Shown here: positions 10,158 through 19,718 of the stretch, piece by piece
Layout of the letters: the number at the start of each line of letters is the position of its first letter
How positions within the stretch are numbered: position 1 is the first letter of the stretch
Assembly (NCBI RefSeq): GCF_000340215.1
Contig: NW_006921532.1
Span: 6,662,550 to 6,726,549, forward strand
Direction: 5' to 3'
DNA length: 64,000 bases
Source of the DNA: Pseudocercospora fijiensis CIRAD86
Lineage: Eukaryota > Ascomycota > Dothideomycetes > Mycosphaerellales > Mycosphaerellaceae
The notes under the pieces: model-generated
Database searches by the model: none
Seen by the model: only the letters and a program-made list of their open reading frames with translations
Told to the model about the DNA's origin: nothing
Program-made: the position numbers and the translations under genes

Positions 10158-13100
10158 ATGGATTCTAATTCGGATACTACTCGGGATCGAGTACAAAAAC
10201 AATGTTCGAGGTGTAAAACACAACGACCTCTAAGCGATTTTAATCGAGAGGGTAGGCAGTCCTATAAGACCTGTCTTACATGTCGCGAGAAACAGGCACG
10301 CAAAAGGCGGCTATAAAGGCGTTCGCGTAGCCCTACTATTAACGTAGAAGCCCCTAATATTTATCGGAGAGGTCGGGACGAAACCTCTATTGAAAGGGAG
10401 CAAAGACGGGCTGTCGCGAGAGAGGACCGCGCAAATCGGGCGTTACGATCTACTAGGGCTCCCTTACTTGCCCGCGATATAAATTCATTTACCTGTAGCG
10501 GCTGTAATATACCTCGGCCCTATAGAGAATGTCGGGTAGTTAATTCTACCCTCTGCTCGTATTGTTCGAATCCCGGTATTTCGGATATTACTACTGAGCT
10601 AAAGTGGTGCGAAACGGGTAGCCACTTTACTACCCGATCGGAATTTCAGGCCGGTAGTCTCGAATATGGTTACTGCCGGCAACACGGTATCTTTCCCTCT
10701 ACGATTCCTAGCTCTAGTAGGGCTTCCGAGTCGTCGAGGTCTCGAATGAATAGGCGTTCTCTTAATCGAATTCGCGAGGCAGCCCAGGCTACTCGCGAAC
10801 TAGATGAGGGTAATCTTAGCCTTAAAAACGCCGAAACACTAGAACAACGTCGTACTCGACCGGCTCTATCTAATACCGACTTCGACCGGTGTATACGATT
10901 TAGCCGACAGGGAGATACTATATCTTGGATACGGTGTCAAATATGCCCCCGCCGCTGGTTAGATCTTAAGCTAGATCCTACTACCGGCGCTTGTAGCTCT
11001 TGTTTAAAGGCTATTAAGTCGAACCCCCCTCGAATTCCCCCATTCTCTAGGGCAAATAATATGGACCCGGGCGAGCTACCGGTAGATTTGCCTAAGCTTA
11101 GCGATATAGAACAGCTCCTAATCGCTAGGGTCCATACTGCCGTTAACGTACTTACGGTCCGGGGCTAGCAGTATAAGTACCGCGGACATGTCGCTCATTT
11201 CCTTCGCGATATAGTCTCTGTTTATAACAAACTGCCGCGACTACCTAATGAGGTAGATATACTATTACTTAGGCCTCGGAACCTAAATACTAATGAGATT
11301 GCGTCCTTTAATCGCGAATTCCGCGTTCGTAGGCAGGCTATTAAGTTGTGGTTAGAGTATTTAAAGGATAATCATCCCGGATATTCTGATATCGAAATAG
11401 ACCCTACGCTATTGTCTCAGCTTCCGCAAGATAATAGCGTATTAGGTCAAATTCAAACCGAGTTAGTAGAGTCCGATGAAACTACTACTAGCGATCGGCC
11501 ACAATATTTAGATACTACCGGCGAGGACGAGGAATTTCCTATTGAAACCGCCGCTGTCCCGCAATTAGGGCAAACCCGGGATCCTAATCAAACCCTACTA
11601 GATGACCTACGGTCTGTAGAGAGTATAGCAGGGGGGGATAATCCCGAGGTTAGCCGGGTAGGCCCCCAGAATCCGACCGAAGTTAGCCGGGGACCCCCCG
11701 GGACGAGTCTACATCGATTAGCCCAGCCTCGCAGTCTACCCCACTTAACGTGGCCCTATTTATAGGCGCGACCTATCGACGAGTGGGATACTAATAGTAG
11801 CCTTCTATCACTTGCCTTTCCGTACCTATATCCTACAGGGCAGGGCGATTTTTATAGCCCTCGCGAAAGGACAGTTGGTTTTAAGGACTATATTCAAGCC
11901 CTACTATACTATTACGACGGTCGATTTGGTTCCCATACTAGCTGGCGGTATACGGTATTTAATATCTATTACCGAAGCTTAACTCGTAGCCAGTCTACGT
12001 ACCTTGCCCGTAGTCTCGAAGTTGCTAATAGCCTTACAAAGGAGCAACTACGGGAGGCCTTACTAAACCCGGAGTCCCCGGATTCTAAGTCTATTTTAGA
12101 CACAATTACAAGGCACGGGCGGTCCCTAATTGGTACGAGGCCGTATATGGGCGCCCGCCGAATGGAACTAGAAGCGATGGTTCGGTCTCTAGGATGTCCG
12201 GCGCTTTTTGGAACCTGTAGTCCCGCCGATCTACAGTGGGACCATTTACTTCGGTTAAGTCCGTTCTATAACGAATGGAAAACAGGTAGTTCGGCCGATT
12301 CTATCCGTCTAGCACGGGAGTTTCTTAAGGACTATCCGCATATCGTAGTAGATCTATTTAAGCGTCGGTTAAAGCTCTTGTTTAAGACTGTCCTAGAGCC
12401 TAAATTTAGGGTATCTGACTCATGGATTCGGTTTGAGTTTCAAGGGAGAGGTAGTATTCACGCGCACTTTTTTCTTTGGATAGACGAGCTACCATCGATT
12501 AGTGTTACTACTGACGAGGGGCGTTCGGCACTTGCTACACGTTGGGATAGACATATCGTTGCCTTAAATCCGGATACTAGTCGGCAGGGTGCCCCTATTG
12601 GCCGTAGTGCTATAAATTCGGATACCTCGGAAATAGAAAACAATCTCGAGTTTCTCTCGGATCTTGTAAACCGACTTCAGCGGCACTCGTGTAACGATTA
12701 TTGCCTACGCCGTAAGAAGGGACAAGATGCGGCCGATACTACGAAATATTGCCGGTTTCACTTTCCGCGTACTATCCTAGAGAGGGCCGAGGTTTCTAAT
12801 CGCTATAACGACAAGTTTGTTACATATATTGCCGAGTGTAACGATCAGAACCTTAATCACTTTAATCCCCTTTTAACGATGGCCTGGAGAGCGAATACCG
12901 ATCTTACTCCGTGTACCGATATTAAGGCAGTACTACAATATATTGTTAAGTACTGTTCGAAAGCCGAGGTTGCTACAAAGCCCTATTCAGAACTTATACG
13001 GGATATCCTGCCCCGTATATCTGATAGGAGGCCCTTAGTCTCGCTTGCCGCTAAGCTACTTAATAAGCTAGTTTCTCAAAGAGATTGGTCCGCACAAGAG

Positions 13101-15840
13101 GTTTCGTTTATTCTACTAGGTTATAATTTAGTAGATTGTACGCGGCAGTTCGTTAACCTCGACTGTAGACCGCAGGCAGAGCAACAGGTACCATTTGGGC
13201 TAAACGACCTCGGCGAGGGGCACCCCCAGCAGACTGCGCGTAGGACGATCTATATGAAGTATAGCGATCGACAGGAAGTATACGCTACTGTTTCGCTCTT
13301 CGAGTTCGCGACTAGATTTAATCTAGGCCGGAATCCGCCTACGAGGTTAGCGGATAGAAATCCCGACCGGATTCTTCGCTATATCCCGCTATATCCTAGC
13401 GATACTAGCGATCCGAAGTACGCGCAGTACTGTCGGTTTAAGGTTGTACTACACGTCCCTTGGATAGTATATCCAGTACTACCCTTCCGATTCCCAAACT
13501 CGCCTATTTCTTATACTACGTGGCCGGCTGCCTACCGGGAATTAGAGCGCCGGGAGTCGCAGTATCCTACACTTAGGAGGGACTATTACGGCCGTCTAGC
13601 CGAGGAGAACGAGGATTTTGAGGACGAGTTCGAGGAGGAATATCCTATTACCGAGGATGAGGAGGCTATATTTAACGAACTCGGGAACGAGCATCCTAGC
13701 GATAATAATCGGATTCGCGAGGAGCTCGAGTTAGGACAGCGGGGTATTGATATTTCTGCTGACTGGAGTCCCTACTGTGGCCGTTTTAAGGATACTATAC
13801 CCGAGGTTTACGAACCGCTAGCTCGGAATAACTATTGGCGGCGGTTAAAGGAAAGTTCGACCTCGAATTTAGATGTCGAATCTCAGGCATCCAACGCCTA
13901 TCTATCACTAAATCCGGGGCAAGCGGCAGTATATAGTGTCTTTGTTAAGAACTACGAACAGTTTGTCCGAGAGTTTCCATTCGGTACCCGCTTAGGGGCG
14001 CCCGCCAACTCCGAAGGCGCCCCGCAGCTATTAATTAATCTCGACGGCGAGGCGGGTACCGGAAAGTCCTATGTAATCGAGCTACTCTCGGCTCGGTTAC
14101 AGGCTCTTGCGCGGCGTACTGAAGGTAGTACTCGAAGTCCTATTGTTAGACTTGCCCCTACTGGGGCAGCGGCGTTTAATATCGATGGCTATACTATTCA
14201 TTCCTTCTTTAATCTACCTATTCAAGTCGATCCTATCTTAGACGAACTTGGAGACGAGGCTAGAAAGGTCTGCCGCCGACGGTTAGAAGGAGTGCGTTTT
14301 ATAGTAATTGACGAGAAATCTATGCTTAGTATTCGTCTACTAGGTTGGATTAATCAGCGCCTATTCGAGATCTTTCCTGAAACTAAGGCCTCTACCGACT
14401 TTTTTGCCGGGTTTAGTATTCTTCTAGCCGGGGACTTCTGTCAGCTTCCGCCCGTCGCGGCTACCGCTCTCTTTACTACTAAGCGTTTATATAACGCTAT
14501 AGATATCTCCGGTCGTAATTGCTACCGAGCCTTTAAGTATACGCTACGTTTGTCACAGGTTGTCCGGCAATCCGGGCAGGATAAGACTGCCCTACAATTT
14601 AAGGATGCCCTACAAGCCGTCCGGGTTAATAAGGTAGAAGATAGGCACTATAATCTTCTTAGACAGCGTACGTTTACGCCCTTCGGGGAGGCAATACAGA
14701 GAGACTTTAAGTCTGCTATCCGGCTTTACTCCTATCGTACTACGGTAGAGCAGTTTAATCGTACGCAACTCTTAGCTAGCGAATATCCGATACTTTGTAT
14801 TAGCGCTAAGCACGACTCTATTTCGAGTAGTCGGCTTGACGAGAAAGAGTTTCAAGGACTCTATTCCGAGCTATACTTAGTTATTGGATGTCCGGTACTT
14901 CTATGTCAGAATATCTGGACGGAGATGGGTTTAGTTAATGGTAGCCGCGGCCAACTATATATTCTTCTAAGGACCGAGGAACGTAGAGAGTCCCCGGGAT
15001 ACTATGCCTCGCTGTCTACTCGTTTATTTTCCCGAGTTTCGTGGGGTTGGACTAAACGAGCAGATCGACGCTCGGGGGGGGGCCCGGAAGGGTGCGGTTG
15101 TGCCTATCTTTCCCGTACGGAGGGCACGCGGTACTTACGGTACTACGGAGACACAATGGCGCGAGCAATTCCCTATAGTAACCTGCTATGCGATTACGAT
15201 TCATAAGTCGCAAGGTATGACTTTAGATCGGGTTGTCGTAAACCTTAGGGAGAAGCAAGTATCTCCCGGGGCATTCTACGTAGCCTTATCGAGGGTTAGG
15301 GCCTATAAGGACCTCGCTATCGAACAAGACTTTGTAAAGTCGGATATTACTTTTGGTATCTCCGATATTACGAAAGATAGGGATCTAGATTGGCTAGAAC
15401 GGACGAAGCAACTCCTATCTGTCGAAATTACTAGCCCTACTACTACGCCACGTAGTATACGTACACAAAGTCTAGCCTTTGGTTCGCCAAGGTCTATTCC
15501 TTCAGTCTCGACTAGGAAAACACCTTCTACCCTCCGTAAGAGTATCGATCCTTCGCCGGTTCGGATTCCACCTATCCTCCGGCCGTCTTTAAGGGATACT
15601 AGGCAGAGGAGTCCGTTACGGCATGGAACTACGCAGGAGGAATTATGGGGTGGCTCGGTATCGCCGGATTTATCACCTAGCCCGGCGGATCCTAGCCCTA
15701 CGTTACTACCGAGGCGAAGAGCGCCTACTATACCCCGTCCGGAGGGGCCCCCGGAGGAGTACCTAATGGCTGGTGGGATAGGAGGTAGTAGTCCTATACC
15801 GGAGTTAGGTTTCGAGGAGGAGGAGTACTTTGTATATTAA
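10158..15840 (+). pseudogene. Helitron Rep/PIF1 helicase, nearly intact, broken by 3 stops and 1 frameshift
   Basis: One frame runs from ATG 10,158 for about 1,890 codons. The product class nicks DNA and unwinds it for rolling-circle transposition. Visible in order: an N-terminal Cys-x2-Cys zinc ribbon (residues ~16-45); a second Cys-rich cluster (~10,487-10,575); the Helitron N domain; HUH motif His-Ala-His (~residue 766); Rep tyrosines in QYIVKYCSK (~928); Walker A GEAGTGKSY (14,046-14,072); Walker B VIDEKSM (~14,304); and helicase C-terminal motifs THKSQGMTLD and FYVALSRV after 15,190. The tail is Pro/Ser/Arg-rich. Defects are TAA at 10,314, TAG at 11,166 and 11,763, and a one-base shift at a CCCC run near 14,992 that moves translation to the 15,004-15,840 frame. 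Catalytic residues are intact. The stops look like CAA/CAG changed by RIP. It is much less damaged than every other element here. Confidence 0.9.
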
Positions 15841-16040
15841 TCTACTATATATGGTTTTGTACTTAGGCGGCGCTATATCGGAGTTAGGTTTCGAGGAGGA
15901 GGAGTACTTTGTATATTAATCTACTATATATGGTTTTGTGCTTAGGCGGCGCTATATCGGAGTTAGGTTTCAACTTTCGAGGAGGAGTACTTTGTATATT
16001 AATCTACTATATATAGTTTTGTACTTGGACGGCGTTTATA
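15801..16040 (+). repeat. 79-bp tandem repeat, three copies, containing the Helitron stop codon
   Basis: Units begin GGAGTTAGG at 15,801, 15,880 and 15,959. The first carries the last codons and stop (TAA 15,838-15,840) of the Helitron frame. The third has a small rearrangement (TTCAACTTTCGAGG) and then decays. The helicase C-terminus has thus been tandemly copied into the 3' non-coding region. Confidence 0.8.
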
Positions 16041-16573
16041 ATAGGCTGTAACTACTAAGAGGAAATTCTATTATCGAGTTCCTATCTAAGTAACTTAACA
16101 AGTTGCTAGACTATTGTACTAACTCGCGCGGCTCTAATTCTATAATTTAAGTAAACGTATATATTTCTTTGATTTTCGAATATATCTAGGGTTTATAACG
16201 GACTAAGTTGTCCGGTAATAACGGTATAGTTTCTACTAATATTGTCCTAATCTATCCTAATACTCTTATAATATATTATATACTAGCATTATAAATATAT
16301 CCCCTTAACTAGTATATTTAATTTCTATATATACGTTTATATTTCCCCTTGCTATATATACTATCTTATATATTATATATATATATATAGACTTATAGTA
16401 TAATTTTTATTAGAATCGTATTAATACTAACACATATACTAACCGAATACTAGACTCTAAATCCGATAGTCGTCGATTGTAGTTAAAATTTAGGCTTTAA
16501 CGATTGTAATAATAAAATATTGTTCGTAGTTAATCTCCTCTACCTTAGTCTTTTTTTTTTAAAAAAAAAAAAA
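16041..16573. other. AT-rich non-coding DNA ending in a T10-A13 junction
   Basis: No gene seen. A TA-run lies near 16,370-16,390. The stretch ends with ten T (16,551-16,560) immediately followed by thirteen A (16,561-16,573). Directly after this, composition changes to normal host DNA. This is a candidate outer edge of the Helitron or of the AT-rich block. Confidence 0.5.
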
Positions 16574-16605
16574 GCCAACCAAACACCCTCCGGAAGTACC
16601 CATTC

Positions 16606-16664
16606 CCGACCCGTATAGCTTCAACGTGTGCTATATTATAGCGTAGAATCAGCTACACGGTCGG
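16606..16664. repeat. Imperfect hairpin with a smaller palindrome in its loop
   Basis: Arm CCGACCCGTATAGCT (16,606-16,620) pairs with AGCTACACGGTCGG (16,651-16,664), with one bulge and one mismatch. Inside the loop GCTATATTATAGC (16,630-16,642) is itself a palindrome. It lies in the unique DNA upstream of NCA2. Role unknown. Confidence 0.5.
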
Positions 16665-17068
16665 GGGATTACAGTCCTACTCGGGAATACAGAATGGTAA
16701 ACACTGTGAGTAGCCGGCCAGCCCCTGCTCCCCCGGAGGGGCCCTCAATAAAGCGTAGTCTAACGATTGGGCCTCGGGGCGCCCGCATCTACTACCCTCG
16801 TCAGTAGTGTATCTGATTGGCTGAACGTCCTCGGGTTTTGCGTGTATATATCTGCCCATCTATGCCAAGAAATCCGGGGAAGCTGATATAGCTCAGCTGG
16901 TGGACGCTCGCTTTTTTAAGCAACGCCAAGCCGAAAATTTTCGAACGTGGGTGACCTCTGCGCTGCCACTCTTGGAACGCGCCCGCGGTCCACAACACTT
17001 CCTAGTATTTGTCAATCGTTGTCTTGTACTTCCTGTATCTAGATCTTGGAGAGATGATGAGCGCATAG
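16665..17068. other. Upstream intergenic region of NCA2
   Basis: Normal-composition DNA with no supported gene. Short open frames here (16,677-16,998 minus, 16,900-17,109 plus) have no domain and overlap one another. It presumably holds the original NCA2 promoter. I could not identify a TATA box or a known binding site. Confidence 0.45.
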
Positions 17069-17532
17069 CCAGGAAACAGCTATACTTTAAGCCATCTCCA
17101 GCAAGATGAGCTTCGTTCTGGACCAGGTCCAGCGCATCGACGCGCAACTCGATCGTCTCCAACTCGCGTCGCTGCCAGCAGCTGCCGCACAGTCTCCAAC
17201 TCTCACGCGAGCTCAAACCTATGCGCCAGGAAACAGCTATACTTTAAGCCATCTCCAGCAAGATGAGCTTCGTTCTGGACCAGGTCCAGCGCATCGACGC
17301 GCAACTCGATCGTCTCCAACTCGCGTCGCTGCCAGCAGCTGCCGCACAGTCTCCAACTCTCACGCGAGCTCAAACCTATGCGCCAGGAAACAGCTATACT
17401 TTAAGCCATCTCCAGCAAGATGAGCTTCGTTCTGGACCAGGTCCAGCGCATCGACGCGCAACTCGATCGTCTCCAACTCGCGTCGCTGCCAGCAGCTGCC
17501 GCACAGTCTCCAACTCTCACGCGAGCTCAAAC
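17069..17532 (+). repeat. Triplicated 157-bp segment carrying the NCA2 start codon
   Basis: Three copies begin with CCAGGAAAC at 17,069, 17,226 and 17,383, and I see no differences between them. Each holds 37 bases of leader, the ATG (17,106; 17,263; 17,420) and about 38 codons. The third stops at 17,532, where the gene continues. Copies are joined by a 7-base filler CTATGCG, the reverse complement of CGCATAG at 17,062-17,068 just left of the array. The period is 1 more than a multiple of three, so the first two starts read out of frame and end at 17,423 and 17,625. Confidence 0.95.
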
Positions 17533-19444
17533 AGACTTTCCGACCGACTCGCAACGTTCCCTACCTCCCGAGCGAATCGCAGCCCTTCAAACAGCAATCA
17601 GAGGCCTCACGCCTGGCAGCTCTGAGAGCAGATTTCTCCTCAAGCCATGGCAGATACAAACAGCACTTTCAGCGTTGAGCGATAGGCCAGAGGCAACTAC
17701 ATCAAGTGGAGGAGAAGATGCAGAGGCTCCAGTAAGAGACGAGCTTGAGACCGAGCTCGAGTGGCTTCTGGTGTCGAAGGCCACCACACAAGTATACGGG
17801 CACGTTTTGAGCAGCATCTTGGACGAAGCTGTACGGCTGTCTGATGACATATGGTACTGGGATGAAGTGCTAGGATCACAGCAGTATACGGCTCTGTACA
17901 GTATACAGACATCACCATTACGGCTCTGGGCCTGGAGTAGCAACATATGGGACGACGTGAAGGCGCGAGGTGGAAATTTCAGCATTAGAGGCGCGAGCCA
18001 AGATGCGAGCGACACATTGACAGAACGCTGGAAGCAGTTTTATGGTCTCGTAAGGCAAGTCGTGAAAGAGAAGAGCGTAAGAGAAGTGCACAAGCAGATG
18101 CTTTCGCCCGTGACTAGGATCAAGGGCGAGGTACGGCAGAAGCAGGCAGCGTTGAAGAAAGTCAGGATACGGAATGCAAATGCGCTGGGAGTTCTACTTG
18201 GTGAAGGGCTAGCAAACGAAAGTGGACATGGAGAAGGTGTCTCAAGTCCTGTGACGCAGGATGTGCAGCACAAATGGAGAGCTTCGGTGGCACGGAATGT
18301 GGCATTAATGGAAGCCGTCCTGGTGAAGATCAACGACCTCGATACGCCAGTTGACAAATTCGACTCATCAATCGCGGCTCTCACGGACGAGGACCCTCTC
18401 TATGCTCTGGAGTCGAATGAGGTGGCTGTCTTTCCGCAATCTGTTGCTGAAAGACTGTCCAGAGTCATCACACTAGGACTATCGCAGTACTCCGACTCCA
18501 CCAGAGCATTGGCGAGGGAACACGGCAAACCTCCTCGCCTCGTCCGATACTGGCTACCAATCGCATCTGGTGTCATGTTTTCATCAACCATTCTAAGGAT
18601 GCTAGTCAACCGAAAAGCCGAAGTCGTCCAATGGATCCAGGATCTTGGCGCTACTGTCGTAGACTTCTGGCAGAACTGGGTTCTTGAGCCTACTAGGAAT
18701 GTCATTCGCACGATCCGCCATGACGAAGGCAGTGAGATCAGCATCATGTCGAAACGATCACTTGAAGGTGATAGGGAAAGCCTTGAGCGTATGGTCGTCG
18801 ATTTTGCTGTTGATAATCCTGGCAATGCGACTGAATCGGGATCAAGCCTAAGTGAGGCTGAGATCGCGGATATTCGGGCAAAGGTCAGAGAAGGAGACCT
18901 CACACCCGTTCTCAAAGCATATGAGAAGGACTTGACTTCCCCTCTGATGGGCGCTGTCCGCGGAAACCTGATTCGAGCACTTCTCATCCAGATTCAGAAG
19001 ACGAAAGTAGACGTCGAGGTCGCCATGGGTGGTATCGATTCGCTGCTGAAATCACAGGAACTTTTGATTGGATTCATCAGTCTCACTCCAGGACTTCTCG
19101 TGGCATATGGTGTCACGCACTACATTCGATCATCGCTTTCAGAAAAGCGTGGTTCCAGCGCAGCTCGAAAACAGGGCAAAATGCTCAGGCAACTGCGTAA
19201 TATCGATCGCATCCTCACCAGCAGCCAGCCCACAGAGTATGGCGAGCTATTGTACAAAGACCAAGGATTACTGCTCTGCGAGGTACATGTGTTACGGCAA
19301 TTTGCACAGAAAGCTATGCCGACAGAAATATACAGAGAGTTTAGTGATGAAGCCGAGGAGCTCAGCGACGTCAGGATGGGCATTGAACGGCAGCGAAAAG
19401 TTGCAGCTCGGATCAGATGGGCATATGGCCGCTGGTTGACATGA
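17420..19444 (+). CDS. NCA2: NCA2 family mitochondrial protein (ATP synthase expression control)
   Basis: A 674-residue protein, close to the usual length of the family, in one exon. Yeast Nca2 is a mitochondrial protein needed for proper expression of the mtDNA genes ATP6 and ATP8, which encode F0F1-ATP synthase subunits. The conserved C-terminal half is clear. A hydrophobic segment lies at residues ~374-396 (YWLPIASGVMFSS). The family core WQNWVLEPTRNVIRTIRHDE follows, then a second membrane segment at ~548-570 (LIGFISLTPGLLVAYGV). The N-terminal part is helical and ends in acidic linkers. The start at 17,420 is the third of three duplicated ATGs and the only one in frame with the body. Two out-of-frame upstream starts in the same leader could lower its translation if transcription begins before the array. 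A copia LTR begins 92 bp after the stop, so the native terminator may be lost. Confidence 0.9.
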   Translation: MSFVLDQVQRIDAQLDRLQLASLPAAAAQSPTLTRAQTDFPTDSQRSLPPERIAALQTAIRGLTPGSSESRFLLKPWQIQTALSALSDRPEATTSSGGEDAEAPVRDELETELEWLLVSKATTQVYGHVLSSILDEAVRLSDDIWYWDEVLGSQQYTALYSIQTSPLRLWAWSSNIWDDVKARGGNFSIRGASQDASDTLTERWKQFYGLVRQVVKEKSVREVHKQMLSPVTRIKGEVRQKQAALKKVRIRNANALGVLLGEGLANESGHGEGVSSPVTQDVQHKWRASVARNVALMEAVLVKINDLDTPVDKFDSSIAALTDEDPLYALESNEVAVFPQSVAERLSRVITLGLSQYSDSTRALAREHGKPPRLVRYWLPIASGVMFSSTILRMLVNRKAEVVQWIQDLGATVVDFWQNWVLEPTRNVIRTIRHDEGSEISIMSKRSLEGDRESLERMVVDFAVDNPGNATESGSSLSEAEIADIRAKVREGDLTPVLKAYEKDLTSPLMGAVRGNLIRALLIQIQKTKVDVEVAMGGIDSLLKSQELLIGFISLTPGLLVAYGVTHYIRSSLSEKRGSSAARKQGKMLRQLRNIDRILTSSQPTEYGELLYKDQGLLLCEVHVLRQFAQKAMPTEIYREFSDEAEELSDVRMGIERQRKVAARIRWAYGRWLT

Positions 19445-19501
19445 GCCTGTGACCAGAAACACTCAGGTCGGATCGGATGGCTGAGCCACGGATGGGCTGA
19501 T

Positions 19502-19531
19502 GGGTAGGGGTAGGGGTAGGGTAGGGTAGGG
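19502..19531 (+). repeat. G-rich TAGGG/TAGGGG run next to the copia insertion
   Basis: Five to six TAGGG or TAGGGG units resemble, but are not, the TTAGGG telomere repeat of filamentous fungi. They abut the copia target site at 19,532. G-quadruplex formation is possible from the spacing of G-runs. Confidence 0.7.
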
Positions 19532-19536
19532 CAGGC
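19532..19536 (+). repeat. Target site duplication CAGGC (left)
   Basis: The same five bases follow the right LTR at 63,186-63,190. This proves that 19,537-63,185 was delivered by one LTR-element insertion that later grew by nesting. Confidence 0.92.
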
Positions 19537-19706
19537 TGTGACGCGTAAGCTCAGTCACATGACAGCACGTGACTTCTTGGCAGGAGAAGGATTTCTACAC
19601 TGTATTTTAGACTATAGAATAAGCAGAATATAGGCAATTAACGAAGCTATATCAAACAGCTAGCAAGGTAGTATTACGTAAGTAATCTACTACGCTATAC
19701 GTAATA
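19537..19706 (+). repeat. Left LTR of the copia element
   Basis: Begins TGTGACGCG and ends GTAATA. It aligns end to end with 63,016-63,185 at equal length. Its first ~60-70 bases are unmutated, with many CA and TG, while the rest is mutated. The right LTR shows the opposite pattern. Confidence 0.93.
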
Positions 19707-19718
19707 GTTATAAGCCCG
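19707..19718 (+). promoter_or_regulatory. Copia primer binding site matching initiator tRNA-Met anticodon arm
   Basis: GTTATAAGCCC directly follows the LTR. With one RIP-type G-to-A change allowed (GTTATGAGCCC), it is complementary to the anticodon stem-loop of initiator tRNA-Met (GGGCUCAUAAC). Priming by an internally cut initiator tRNA is known for Drosophila copia and yeast Ty5. Confidence 0.65.

Noticed and set aside
16880..16975. tRNA-like string GATATAGCTCAGCTGGTGGA followed by TTCGAAC
   Set aside because: The A-box looks good, but the TTCGAAC has no T-stem and the acceptor ends do not pair, so there is no cloverleaf.
17070..17084. CAGGAAACAGCTAT matches the first 14 bases of the common M13 reverse primer, suggesting vector sequence
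   Set aside because: The flanks are not lacZ or vector, and the segment continues into NCA2 coding sequence. Treated as coincidence, though it is a reason to confirm the triplication with reads.
17106..17625. Open frames at 17,106-17,423 and 17,263-17,625 as separate small genes
   Set aside because: They are frame-shifted readings through the triplicated NCA2 start; listed as upstream decoy starts, not genes.
17587..19439. Several antisense and +1 open frames within NCA2
   Set aside because: Shadows of the real gene; no independent domain or codon support.
19502..19531. True telomere or chromosome end
   Set aside because: The units are TAGGG/TAGGGG, not TTAGGG, only five to six units long, and lie between genes.
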